From Adiantum capillus-veneris (Eukaryota; Streptophyta; Polypodiopsida; Polypodiales; Pteridaceae), in NCBI GenBank assembly GCA_014529385.2, contig CM043958.1, positions 85,731,525-85,795,524 on the forward strand: a DNA stretch of 64,000 bases, written 5' to 3'. The notes under the pieces are model-generated. The model worked only from the letters and a program-made list of their open reading frames with translations. It searched no databases and was not told where the DNA came from. Position numbers and translations under genes: made by a program. This document shows positions 11,601-21,791 of the stretch, in pieces. Positions within the stretch are counted from its first letter, which is position 1, and each line of letters begins with the position of its first letter.

Positions 11601-12228
11601 TGGTCGAGTGCACATTACTACATTTATGTTTTTCTTTGCTTAATTTCCCTTTAGTGTTTTCTTCTCTTGAGAGTGTCCTTGCACTATGTAAGTAGTGAAT
11701 ATATTTATTTTGAAGCCATTAAATATACCTTTTATGTATATAGCAATGATTAGAGATAGAGACGTTACTCTGATCAACAAGGCTTTTAATTCATCCGACA
11801 TCAAATTATAAACAAATAAGTAATTGAGTTGGTAATCCCCATTTTGTTTAAAATGGAAAAACCAATACTCAACGAACGCGTATGAATTGAAGGGTGAAAA
11901 AACCTTTAGATGAGAGAGAGAGAGAGAGAGAGAGAGAATTGGTGGTCAAAGGGCACTTGCATTCCTTGTATAGGTCATTATAGTGGTTGCCTTTAGTCTT
12001 TCTCATTGAGTTCTCCTTTAGACTTTAGTCTACAAATTTAGGAATCGAAAAAAAAGCGAATCAAGCGAGATACGGTGAGTCAAAGATGTCGCACGAAGCA
12101 AGGGAAAGAGCAGCAAGGGGTGCGTGTCCACTCAGCAAGGTTGAGGGGGAGAGGCGCAGCGCTTGTGAGCTTGGAGGTGGCAAGCGAGCTCTTTAGCAAA
12201 CAGGGTCGTTAGATAAAGAACAAAAAAA
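11601..12228. other. Unassigned DNA with an AG microsatellite
   Basis: Contains (GA)13 at 11912-11937. Nothing else recognisable. Confidence 0.5.
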
Positions 12229-12453
12229 ATGGACACTTTAACCTTAGGAGAAGGACAATATGGACAATATCTATATAAGAAAGTGATGATCCACGTCTCC
12301 ATTTCTCTTTCTTTTCTCCGAGAGGCGATGTGCAATGAAGCTCTCTACTGGTTTCATTGGACTCAAAGGCAAGGCCTTTCTCTAGATGCTTTTGTCTTGA
12401 AGACCTATGGCCTTACGCAAGACGTTAATGTGGGTGAGAAAATTGTTGGTTAG
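12229..12453 (+). pseudogene. Possible PPR-like fragment
   Basis: A 74-codon frame whose second half (EALYWFHWTQRQGLSLDAF and DVNVGEKIV) is reminiscent of a single PPR motif plus linker. The first half is not similar to anything I recognise. It could be a chance frame. It lies directly before the small gypsy element. Confidence 0.25.
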
Positions 12454-12483
12454 AGGGGTGCCGTTTTTTTTATAGAGAGAGAG

Positions 12484-12636
12484 AGTAAGGCCAAGGGCAA
12501 ATGCAAAGGGGTCACGGACCCACCCAAGGGCCGATTGTTAGATGTGGACGAAAGATTCTAGATAATGGATGATCAAGGGTCTATATAAAGGGTGGTAGGG
12601 CAGAGAATCATCAAGGCAATTCCCTGGGTTCTCACA
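12484..12636 (+). repeat. 5' LTR of small gypsy element
   Basis: Pairs with 14174-14326: both carry AAGGCCAAGGGCAAA, GGGTCACGGACCCA, GATTCTAGATAATGGATG and CTATATAAAGGGTGGTAGGG. The TATA-like CTATATAAAGG at about 12580 is a plausible promoter. The terminal TG has decayed to AG; the end is CTCACA. Confidence 0.85.
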
Positions 12637-12637
12637 C

Positions 12638-12650
12638 TGGTATCAGAGCT
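12638..12650 (+). promoter_or_regulatory. tRNA-iMet primer binding site
   Basis: TGGTATCAGAGCT lies one base after the 5' LTR end. It is the usual primer site of plant LTR retrotransposons and sets the direction of the element. Confidence 0.9.
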
Positions 12651-13584
12651 CAGAACTTTTGGGAAAGAAAACGTGGTCTCTTTGTCTTTGCATGCCTTTT
12701 GTATGTGCTTTAGCCATGGAGAGAAGAAGGAGAAGCAGTCAAGGAAGGGGAGTGTAGGCGGTCATGTGCAGCCGGCGTCCTTGGAGCGAGAAGGGTCAAG
12801 AATCGACCACCACAAAACAGGGCAGAGTTGGGCTTGTTGGGGTCGTGAGGCAGCGCTGGTGGTTTTTCGACACAGGTCCGAGCCCTATTTTGCAACAAAA
12901 TTCTTGCCTTGTTCACTTTCTTCCCTCGTGTAGACTCTCTCGCCCGCCATCACTATTTTCTCCAAGTATTTTTCGTTTTCCACTTAAGTGATCCCCCACA
13001 GACATAAGGGGTGGCCACTCTTAAGAACTTTAGGGGACGTGCACACCCCAACACACACCGGCACACCTCCCTCAAGTTCTTACCTACTAGCTAAGCAAGA
13101 CAATTTTCCACAGTTGCATGAAGTAAGCAATTTATGACAGTAGAACCTGCAACAACTTCAGAATGTACTGAAAATTTACGCATTTGATAATTTTCCAAGC
13201 TTGCTTAAGGGATGGTTGTTTACATATATAGCACGACTATGTTCGGTTCATGAACTAGTTCATTTGGTACCTAGATGTGCTGAATTTTCACATTCTATTA
13301 TGGTCCAAATATGTTAGCACGATTTTCACGTGGAAAGTATTTAGTTCTTTTCCCATGGAGTTGTGAGCATAACGTTAGCCATAAGCATTGGCAAGTACGA
13401 TTATGGATATGCAGGTTTGGAATTGTTTTTGCTAAATGCATCCACATTAGGTGTTATGGGCCGTAGTGTTTAACAAAGGTCTATTTGGAGAGGCACACAC
13501 ATTCATGACATTAGTAGATTTTAAAGCATTTCACACTATATGTGCAATATCTCTATGAGATTATTTGTAGATCTACCAATCACC

Positions 13585-13965
13585 AATAAAGGTCATGGCT
13601 CGGTTTGGGTGCTTGTAGATCAGCTCACTAAAGTTAACCAAGATGGTTGTTCTTAACATTGGTGATTAATCAACACTGTAATAAGAAATTGTGATCCCTG
13701 TTTACCAGTCGTTTTGGAGGACTGTTTGTAAATGGTGGGGACACACATATCAGTATTGCTAAGTCATCCAGAGAGGATAGACCGATTACAACTGTTAATC
13801 TTATGCTAAAGGATATGCTAAACGCATACATCGGCACCAAGCAATCTAATTGAAAAGTTTATCTCTCTAGTTGGAGTTTTCTTAACAAGAAACAAATCAT
13901 GTTGAGAGACTAAGTTTAGTCTCTTCATGTTTATATCAAGCTCTCAACTTATGTTGGATTTAGGC
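13585..13965 (+). pseudogene. Integrase scraps in small gypsy element
   Basis: Broken frames read like integrase core: WVLVDQLTKV near 13608-13640, then a segment corresponding to HPETDGQTERVN...LKDMLNAYIGTKQSN near 13765-13850. Stops and shifts are frequent. The segment between the primer site and 13580 gave no recognisable gag or reverse transcriptase. Confidence 0.6.
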
Positions 13966-14173
13966 CGGTTACACAAAACGGTTGCAAAGGGACAACAATG
14001 TGAAAAATCAAGATGCTTGTCTTGATTTCATTGAACCTCCTATTGAATCGCATTTTGGTCAAATCGACAGTTGGATCCATGAAGGATGCCACTACAGAAA
14101 ACATTAGTGTTCTTGAGAAGAATTTTCCCACTTTTGTTTTCTAGACAAAAACACTTCTCCAAGGGGGGAGTAA

Positions 14174-14326
14174 TGCAAGGCCAAGGGCAAACCCAGGGGG
14201 TCACGGACCCATGCCAAGGGCTGACTACTAGATATGGACATGAGATTCTAGATAATGGATGGTCAAGGGCCTATATAAAGGGTGGTAGGGTGGAGAATCC
14301 TCAAGGTAGTTCCCTGGGTTCTGTGT
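14174..14326 (+). repeat. 3' LTR of small gypsy element
   Basis: Starts TGCAAGGCC after the purine tract. Its last bases (CTGTGTG) differ from the 5' LTR end (CTCACA) and run into a GT/AG/CA-rich tract, so a microsatellite has grown at or replaced the terminus. Confidence 0.8.
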
Positions 14327-14351
14327 GTTTGTGTGTGAGAGCGAGCGCGCG

Positions 14352-14355
<4 letters not shown>

Positions 14356-14407
<52 letters not shown>
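14356..14407. repeat. (CA)26 microsatellite
   Basis: CA dinucleotides directly beyond the 3' LTR of the small gypsy element, preceded by GC-rich alternating purine-pyrimidine sequence (GCGCGCGCACGCA). Confidence 0.97.
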
Positions 14408-14409
<2 letters not shown>

Positions 14410-14518
14410 TGCAGAGTTGTGGAGGGGTAGAGGTGCATGCAAAAGTGAAGGAGAGGAGGACTTGGAGAAAGGTGTCATGTTGTTGGGAGAAGGGGGGAAT
14501 GGGATTTTTTTAAGACCT

Positions 14519-14570
14519 CGAGTATTAGGTCTCCCCAATCTTGAAAAAATAAAAAGCCTTTCAAAACATC
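14519..14570 (+). repeat. Dispersed repeat R, copy 2 (truncated)
   Basis: Carries AGGTCTCCCCAATCTTGAAA and AAAGCCTTTCAAAACATC as in copy 1, then stops at the T-tract of the LINE at 14571. The LINE therefore probably inserted into this repeat. Confidence 0.6.
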
Positions 14571-16320
14571 TTTTTTTTTTCAAATTCACAAATTGTGAGT
14601 GATAATTGAATTAAAAACCAAAAAAAGGTACATAGGTAGCCATACTTCACCCGAGCCATGGCATCTGCCAACATCCGCACTACAACCACCCTAAACATCT
14701 GTTACATCGCTTGATAAAGGGCGCTACCCTGAGACCATTAACAAAAAAAAGGAACTTAAGCTAACTTGGGGTTGCCACGAAGGAGTTCTCTCTCCCACAC
14801 CACCCCCCTTGCCTGCCAAGCCAATGCATAGGAGACTCTATGCCAAGAGAAAGAACTCATTCTTTCTTTTTCTTTCACTTGAGTAAAGTAACAGGGGTGG
14901 TCAAAGTGACCGAAACTTGAAAAACATGGCTAATAAGATCAAGCTTCAGTTTTTGATCCCCACTTGCACATGAGCCAAGTTGACTAGAGTCGATCGTCGC
15001 CTCTTCAATGGTATAAACAAGATTTTCTGGATCAGATTGCTTCTCTGCTACCAAGATTTTTGTCTCTGCTTATCTCACTATCAGAAGGCCTGATAGGGGC
15101 GACTGAATCCTCTTGCATCTCCACCGAAGGGAAACCCTTCTCTTCAATCTTCTCTATGCAAGACAGGTCCTGTTCTCTGGCCATCTCTTCCAGTCTTGTA
15201 TGACCTACAGATGGCTTAACCTCCCTAGTGACATGTCTCCAAGTTTTCTTGACCCTTGGGTTATGGGAAACTTCTGCCTCGTGATAATGTTTAGCATAAT
15301 GACCAATTTTGCGGCAATTGTAGCATGCATTTAGAAATGAAGAGAACGCAAGCTCTTGAAAAAAGTTTAAAGTTGCCCATGCTCGGATCTAGATACTTGG
15401 GAATTGGCTTACTCATATTCCATAGAATACAAGCCCTTAAGTCCAAGCCCAATTTTACCCACTGCAGTTTTGGAATGAAAAGCACCTTGCCCAACGTAAC
15501 AACAATGGAATCCACAAAGTCGCTCTACCAAGGGGGAAGCCCTTGAACGTCACCCACACTGGGCAGAAGCCCATAAAGTCTTCATTTGGACAGAACTCGG
15601 GCGTCCACCAAGGCATATCCTAAGGGAAGAACGATGCCCCCAAATGCCCCCTCTCATCACCAGCTACTACTGAACAATTTGTTAGGAAGCGTACCTTACC
15701 ACATAAATCCTTTTCCCATCATCTAAGTTGGCAGATCCCATCTCTATTGTTAATTATCGATGTTCCCCACTCCCATAGATTTTGAGTCATCATACGATGG
15801 CCCATAAAATAGAGAACCATTGAGTGAGCACAGCAGGTCTGAAGGCTTTGCAATGCAACCTCCAGGTCGAACTCTACCTGCTGCACATACCCATCTTCTA
15901 CTTTGTTCTGACTAAGTTTAATTGCTCCGCGCATAATTTTCTTTGCCAATGTATGGGTACCAAAGGGATATGGCTTCCAAATCTTTTCAAGATTGGTAGT
16001 GCTTGCATATGACTCATAGGTCCTCTTCCTCCATTCTACAGAGAACACAAAGACAAAGTCTCACCATGCAAGATGCGGCGACCCCTCCTCAGTGCCAATT
16101 TGATTTTCTCCATCAAGGTCCATGGTAGAATTGACTCGCAAAAGGAGATGTGGAACCCCCTCCCCCCGGAGCCCTTATCGTTCTAAAAAACAATATTACC
16201 AATAAAGCCAAGGTGGATCGCGATCGATAGGAGATGAGACTCTCACCCACAAGCCGGATTTTGATCCATGAGATAGGTAAGCGACACTTATGACCGGTTG
16301 AACCGACTCTCGCGGCACCC
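14571..16320 (-). mobile_element. LINE remnant with ORF1, lacking ORF2
   Basis: Read on the minus strand, the 3' end is an A-tail (T-run at 14571-14580) preceded by the decayed palindrome seen at other LINE termini (about 14584-14602). Upstream lies an ORF1-like coding remnant; no reverse transcriptase is present. The 5' limit is uncertain and set where the copia LTR begins. The absence of ORF2 between ORF1 and the 3' end implies an internal deletion. Confidence 0.7.
14990..16060 (-). pseudogene. LINE ORF1 remnant (DUF4283-like with zinc knuckle)
   Basis: Pieces in shifting frames: 15719-16048 (FGTHTLAKKIMRGAIKLSQN ... SMVLYFMGHRM), a WWTPEFCPNEDFMGFCPVW segment near 15580-15620, and 15291-15515 (LGKVLFIPKLQWVKLGLDLR, then a knuckle CYNCRKIGHYAKH near 15290-15325). 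The order matches plant LINE ORF1 proteins with a DUF4283-like domain followed by a CCHC knuckle. The last knuckle Cys appears as Tyr. There are several stops and shifts. Confidence 0.6.
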
Positions 16321-16325
16321 TTCAT

Positions 16326-16873
16326 TGTTGCCATATACATGTAGTGTGTGAACACACTACTTAGGACCACCGGGGCATTTTTTCCCTCACTAGGAGGTTT
16401 TTTCCCTCGTGTATTGTATATTCGTCCATCACACTAGGATTATGTTATCTTTCCATTGTACACTAAGTAATACACTCTCTGTTGTGTGCCTAGAGCTTCC
16501 GTTGTCTTCTCCAAGTTGTGTGTGTTTTCCTGCAACCTTGATTCAGACAATTAGTATCAGAGCAGGTTGTGTCCTCCCGGGTTTAGTCACCAGCAGCTCG
16601 AGCACATGCCTGCTCACTTTTTTTAATTTTTGGGAGCTTTGGCGAGTGTCAACGGGTCGAAAAATAATTTGGGAAAGCTCATGGAGCTTGGTCTGCTCTG
16701 AATTTTCATTTGGGCTCATTTTGGCCTCCGTTTCCACTACACGCAGTAATGCACATGCTATTTCGTTATTTTGTGTAGAATTTTTTTCAGTGCCATTTTT
16801 TGCATAGTAGGTCTCTTACAGTCTTCTAAACCATAGTTTAAAATCTCTAAAAAAATTTATATGCTTTGAAGTA
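16326..16873 (+). mobile_element. Truncated copia element: 5' LTR and leader
   Basis: 16326-16549 resembles the 227-bp LTR of the copia element at 47410 (TGTTGCCATATACATG..., GGGGCATTTTTTCCCTC, ACACTCTCTGTTGTGTGCC). It is followed by a primer site mutated by one base (TTAGTATCAGAGC at about 16551) and a leader similar to 47637-47935. The similarity fades before 16873, where the LTR of gypsy A copy 2 begins. No coding part or 3' LTR follows. It is more diverged than the intact copy, hence older. Confidence 0.85.
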
Positions 16874-18480
16874 TGTAATGAAATTGGCCTATTTAATTTG
16901 AGAGTAGCGGAAATTAATGAGAGTACTTTTGAGAAATGACTTTGTGAGCATAGTGGGTGGGTGAACATAATTGAAGATAGCAACATAATCATAGCAATTA
17001 GTTAACTTGGCATGAACAATACTTTTGCAAGAGAGAGAATTTAGAGAACATGACAACAGTTGAGGACCAGATTTATGTGGAGCCGGTCCCCCCTCCAATA
17101 GGCATTTGTATTATGATTTCTCCCATTAAGAGAGACTTGTTACAATACAATCTTTGTGTTCCTTGTGACCTAGGTGATGCAATGAAGATGGAAAGCTTCA
17201 TGCATCACAACATAACATAAACTTGAAGAAAGCTTTAACTATCCCAAGCCTCAGTCCCAAGACCTCAAACACCTTTGAAGATGGAGAGAGCTAGCAGGGA
17301 ATGAGGGTTGGGAAGAGGAAGATGAAACATTTCGTAGGAGAAAGAATTAGTTCCTCACTTATCATAACTCTTGTTGCTAGCATACATAATAGCATAGTAA
17401 TGAAGAAGAAGGAGATGGCAAGCTTAAGCATTGAAGCATGGCTCTTGGTTGGATTTGCACTCCATATCCAAGAGTGTTGGTGTAGGCTCTCAACCTCAAC
17501 TTGCTTGGAGAAGGAGAGGGAGCTCTTGCACTTTGCATAGCACACAATGAGAGTTTTTTTGAGTGTGTATGGGTGAGTATACCCCCTAAGCAACTCCCTT
17601 GTAGACCCCCCCTTGTAGCTCATGCTTGAAGCTCATTGGACCCCTCCAGGCCTAGCCAATCACAAGCAGTAGGCATTATAAGCAGCAAGGGTAGCCTTGA
17701 GACAAGTGTCCCCCTTTCCCCTTTGAGAGAGAGGGCTAGATAAATGCTAAATCAATTAATTAAATCTCCTAAATTATTATTGGACCCCTTGGGTGGCCAA
17801 CCAATAGGCTTCAGGCACACCATGAGGGCAACATGAGGAGGAACTTGACAAGTGTCCCTTTTGCTTTCTTTGTACCATGCATGCCTTGTGTGAGTGTGTG
17901 GGTGTTCTCTCCATACCCCCTCATGTAGGGCTCGCCCCCTCCTTGTAGGGATTGAATCTTTGACTTTTTGACACCTCACGCCCCTCATGCATAGGCCCAG
18001 TTCCCACCACAAGCTTGGCTCATAAGCAATTTAAGCTTGGGATGGGTTCTCACCTCAAGTGCAACCCTAGCATCTCAAGCATGTCAAGCACCTCAAGCAT
18101 CTCAATAATTAAGCACCTCAAGCATCTCAAGCACCTTAGTCATCAAGCATGACAACCAGGACAAGCACCTCGAGCTGGGTCGGGTTCCCGCGCCTCAAGC
18201 TCAGCCCCTAGCTTACCTAAGTTCAAAGGTCTTTTACACACATTATTGGAGGTCTTCAATGAAGCTAACCAAGGTCTTATGCTCCATTTTTTAGCCTTGC
18301 TCTTTGATAGACCATCTCTCATTTGGGTCCCTTTACCATTGGCCCCGTGTTGAGATAGATCTATAAGCACATGTCTATATCTTAACACTTGTTCCCGTTT
18401 ATTCTCCCACATTAAGTGATCAATTTAATATGAGAAAATCATTTGGGTTGGTTAGATATTAGATATTAGATTTTATGACA
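16874..18480 (-). repeat. 3' LTR of gypsy A copy 2
   Basis: 1607 bp with termini TGTCATAA...TTACA on the minus strand (TGTAATG at 16874 and TATGACA at 18480 on the plus strand). The purine tract CAAGAGAGAGG follows at about 18483-18494. It contains an irregular tandem run of CACCTCAAGCATCTCAAG-like units at about 18045-18175. Confidence 0.85.
18045..18175. repeat. Irregular minisatellite in gypsy A LTR
   Basis: Repeated CTCAAGCATCTCAAGCA-like 9-bp half units (CTCAAGCAY) with drift. It was not noticed in the LTR of copy 1, so it may have expanded in copy 2. Confidence 0.7.
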
Positions 18481-18839
18481 TTACCTCTCTCTTGAAATCA
18501 TAGTCGTCCTCAACTATGAGGTAGAAGAGATAAAGCCTTAGTCATTAGTCAATTTTACTTAGCGGGTAGAGGACCCCTTTTTACCCTACGACATATTTCC
18601 AAGATGGATGACTAATCCATTTGGTGCTTGGAAGACATAGCTGCCGCAAGCATGTCTGCTCTTTAGTCCATTTCATTCTCCCAAAGTAGAGTGACAAATT
18701 CTACTTGGTGTTTGAGAGACGTCGTCATCACAAACATGATTCTAAGCATGCATACTAGTTAAATTTGTGCACAATTAAAAAGAGGACTAGTCTTATAAGA
18801 CAAAAACATGAGTCATGTAAAAGAAATTTGTACATTTGC

Positions 18840-21791
18840 TTACTCTAATGTAGCATTGTAAGCATTGACAAGGTTCATACTATCCTTAAGCTGTATTCCT
18901 TGCATCCATCTAGTATCTTCAAAAGGATAATTTTTGAACTTAATAAGATACCGTCGGAAAATCTTACCATGTCGTAGTACCTTGTCTTCATGCCGAAGGA
19001 CAGCTTCAGGTTGTAGCACCTCTTCTTGGTCTTCAACTTCGGGAGGGTCTTCAATAATTGGTTCAGTTGGTGGCTCTCCTTTGTAGGGCTTAAGTAGGCT
19101 TACATGAAAGGCATTGTGTATGAGCCAATGGTTGGGCAACTTGAGTTGATAAGCCGTCTCATTGATGGGCTTCAAGATTTGGAAAGGACCATAGTATCTT
19201 TTTGCTAGTTTAACATAATACTTTTGATGGCCCGTAGGATTTTTGTCCATCGTTTGCCTTAATCGAGCCTTAGGAAACTTGAGTAAGACCCAATCATTTT
19301 CTTTGAACATTAAGGCTCTTCTGTGCTTATCAACAGCAGCTGCTTTTTGCCTTTGTTGAGAGATGGATATAGCCTCCCTAATCTTTTGAAAAGATTCTTG
19401 TAGGTCATGGCTATACTCATCGGCGGCGAAGATCTTCCCATGTACTTTGAGTAGCAAGGGACTTTTAGGTCTTCCCTCAATGATCTCAAAAGGTGCTTTT
19501 CCCGTAGAAGTATGTACAGTATTATTGTAGGCATACTCTACAAGAGGTAAGTACTTTTCCCATTGTAAGCGTTGATCTACTTCGGTAACATAAGTCTTGA
19601 GTAGATCAAGTATCGTAAGATTGATTATCTCACTTTGGCCATCCGTTTGTGGGTGATAGGCCGAAGAGAAATTCAATCTTGTTCCTAGATTTTCAAAGAG
19701 ACCTTTCCAAAAATTACTGGTCATTCTAAGATCTCTATCGGACACGATGGATGTGGGTAATCCACGGTGCTTGAAAATCTGAGATATGAAGAGAGTTGCC
19801 ATTTGATGTGCCTTAATAGTCTTTTTGACAGGAATAAAATATGCTTGCTTGCTAAACCTGTCAACTATTGTCCATATTCCTGTATTCCCATGGATAGACT
19901 TGGGTAATCCAAAGATGAAATCCATGGATATACTCTCACATGGTGAATTTGGAATAGGCAATGGCTGGAGTAATCCAGGTTGCTTCCCTCTATCATACTT
20001 GGGCTTTTGGCATACTACACATTTTGAAACATACTCTTGTATGTCCACTTTCATGGTAGGCCAATAGAAGTACGTCTCTACTCCTCGGAGAGTAGGTTGA
20101 ATACATCTATGCCCCGCATATGGAGGAGCATGGGATTCATACATAACTTTCTTCCGAAGGGAATGGGTAACACATAGCCTATTGCCGTGGAGAAGATAAC
20201 CATCCTGCAAGGTGAATGGTTCCTCTTTCTTCCCCAAAGCAAGGGCTGACATTATGTCTCTAAAGTCAGGGTCAGTAGCATACTCATCTATCATAGAGGA
20301 TAGATCATTGTGAGTAGCTATAGACACCGCATTAACTTTGGGTCGTCGTGAAAGTGCATCGGCCACTTGATTGTGCTTACCAGCTATGTGAGCAATATGG
20401 AAATTAAATTGTGAAAGAAAATTTGCCCACCTCATTTGTTTGTCGGAAAGCTTGGTTTGCGTCATGAAATACTTGAGACTTTGGTGGTCGGTTCGTAGGA
20501 TAAATGGAGTCCCCAATAGGTAGTGCTTCCATGTGTCTAGGGCATGTAGAACAACTAAAAGCTCTTTCTCATAAATGCCCAAGACTCGTTCATCAATATT
20601 GAGCCTTCGGCTCTCATATGCTATGGCATGCCCTTCTTGAAGCAAAACTGCTCCAAGGCAATCACCACAAGCATCACATTGGACCTCAAATGGCTTTGAG
20701 AGATCCGGAAGCACGAGGACTAGTTGGGAAGTAAGCTTCTCTTTGAGCTTTTCAAAAGCATTTTTCTCCTTAGCAGTCCACACAAACTTAACGTTCTTCT
20801 TAGTTAAGTCGTGTAGTGGTCCTGCTACTTGAGAGAATTTTGCTATAAAGCGTCTATAGTATGCGCACATACCAACAAAGCTTCTTAGCTCATGTAGATT
20901 TCTTGGGTTAGGCCATGCTTTTATTACCTCTAACTTTGATGGATCCATTTGGATACCATCTTTAGAGATAATATGACCTAGGTATTGAATCTCTTGTAGG
21001 AAGAATTCGCTTTTCTTTTGGTTGAGAAAAAGCTTGTTCTCCCTCAATGCTCGAAAAATCACTTGGAGATGTTGCTTATGTTCCTCCAAAGACTTGGAGT
21101 AGATGATGATATCATCAAAGAACACTCCAGTGAATTTGCGGTATGGTCTAAAAATTTTCTCCATCAAACGATTGAATGTAGCTGGTGCATTAGTCAAGCC
21201 AAAAGGCATGACTAGATATTCATAAAGACCAAACGTTGTGCCAAACGCGGTCTTTAAGATATCTTCATCCACTATCCTTATTTGATGATAGCCACTCTTA
21301 AGGTCAATCCTTATTTGATGATAGCCACTCTTAAGGTCAATCCTACTGAAGTAGGTAGAGCCTTGTAGCTTATCAAACAGATCTTCTACCCGAGGTACGG
21401 AAAATCTGTTTTTGATAGTGATATGGTTTAGTGCTCGATAGTCCACACACATACGGTATGTACCATCTTTCTTTTGCACTAAAATGATTAGAGAACAAAA
21501 GGGAGAGGAACTAGGCCTCACCATCCCTTTGTCTACCAGCTCTTGTACTTGCCTCATGATCTCCTCTTGTTGAGCTTGTGAGACTCGATAAGGAGGCTTG
21601 TTAGGTGATGAACTTCCAAGAAGAAGCTCAATGTGATGGTCATTATCCCCTCGTTTTGGAGGTAAGTCCATAGGGATATCATCGATGAACACATCTTGGA
21701 ATCCTTTTAGAAAATAAGACAAGTCTAACTCTTCTTGATTCCTACCATTTACATTTGATGAAACATTAGTATCTTTTAGACTCTTTGACAA
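18840..21791 (-). CDS. Gypsy A pol: RT, RNase H, integrase, chromodomain (copy 2)
   Basis: Open frame of 983 codons. The stated start is not ATG, because the frame is a continuation of gag-protease after a frameshift. Order: reverse transcriptase (VDYRALNHI near residue 120, duplicated DLKSGYHQIRI at about 151-173, catalytic FFDD near 224), RNase H (VQCDACGDCLGAVLLQEG near 367), integrase zinc-binding domain (residues 550-595), core with D near 620, D near 686 and E near 720, and a chromodomain-like end (YLIKFKNYPFED near 945). A 33-bp in-frame duplication repeats RT motif A with its catalytic Asp. The enzyme is unlikely to be fully active despite the open frame. Confidence 0.85.
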   Translation of the reverse strand: MSKSLKDTNVSSNVNGRNQEELDLSYFLKGFQDVFIDDIPMDLPPKRGDNDHHIELLLGSSSPNKPPYRVSQAQQEEIMRQVQELVDKGMVRPSSSPFCSLIILVQKKDGTYRMCVDYRALNHITIKNRFSVPRVEDLFDKLQGSTYFSRIDLKSGYHQIRIDLKSGYHQIRIVDEDILKTAFGTTFGLYEYLVMPFGLTNAPATFNRLMEKIFRPYRKFTGVFFDDIIIYSKSLEEHKQHLQVIFRALRENKLFLNQKKSEFFLQEIQYLGHIISKDGIQMDPSKLEVIKAWPNPRNLHELRSFVGMCAYYRRFIAKFSQVAGPLHDLTKKNVKFVWTAKEKNAFEKLKEKLTSQLVLVLPDLSKPFEVQCDACGDCLGAVLLQEGHAIAYESRRLNIDERVLGIYEKELLVVLHALDTWKHYLLGTPFILRTDHQSLKYFMTQTKLSDKQMRWANFLSQFNFHIAHIAGKHNQVADALSRRPKVNAVSIATHNDLSSMIDEYATDPDFRDIMSALALGKKEEPFTLQDGYLLHGNRLCVTHSLRKKVMYESHAPPYAGHRCIQPTLRGVETYFYWPTMKVDIQEYVSKCVVCQKPKYDRGKQPGLLQPLPIPNSPCESISMDFIFGLPKSIHGNTGIWTIVDRFSKQAYFIPVKKTIKAHQMATLFISQIFKHRGLPTSIVSDRDLRMTSNFWKGLFENLGTRLNFSSAYHPQTDGQSEIINLTILDLLKTYVTEVDQRLQWEKYLPLVEYAYNNTVHTSTGKAPFEIIEGRPKSPLLLKVHGKIFAADEYSHDLQESFQKIREAISISQQRQKAAAVDKHRRALMFKENDWVLLKFPKARLRQTMDKNPTGHQKYYVKLAKRYYGPFQILKPINETAYQLKLPNHWLIHNAFHVSLLKPYKGEPPTEPIIEDPPEVEDQEEVLQPEAVLRHEDKVLRHGKIFRRYLIKFKNYPFEDTRWMQGIQLKDSMNLVNAYNATLE
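21275..21340 (-). repeat. 33-bp tandem duplication in RT motif A
   Basis: 21275-21307 and 21308-21340 are identical 33-bp units. In frame they add 11 residues, repeating RIDLKSGYHQI, which contains the motif A aspartate of the polymerase site. Copy 3 has the single form at the same place (about 62560). Confidence 0.97.

Larger units (their letters stand above)
12484..14326 (+). mobile_element. Small gypsy element with 153-bp LTRs
   Basis: Two similar direct repeats (12484-12636 and 14174-about 14326) flank about 1.5 kb. A primer site complementary to initiator Met tRNA (TGGTATCAGAGC) begins at 12638, and a purine tract (CCAAGGGGGGAG) ends at 14170, just before TAATG. The interior holds only scraps of integrase, so this is a non-autonomous or internally deleted gypsy relative. 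The integrase scraps resemble family B more than family A. Target duplications cannot be read because both outer edges lie in simple repeats. Confidence 0.85.
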
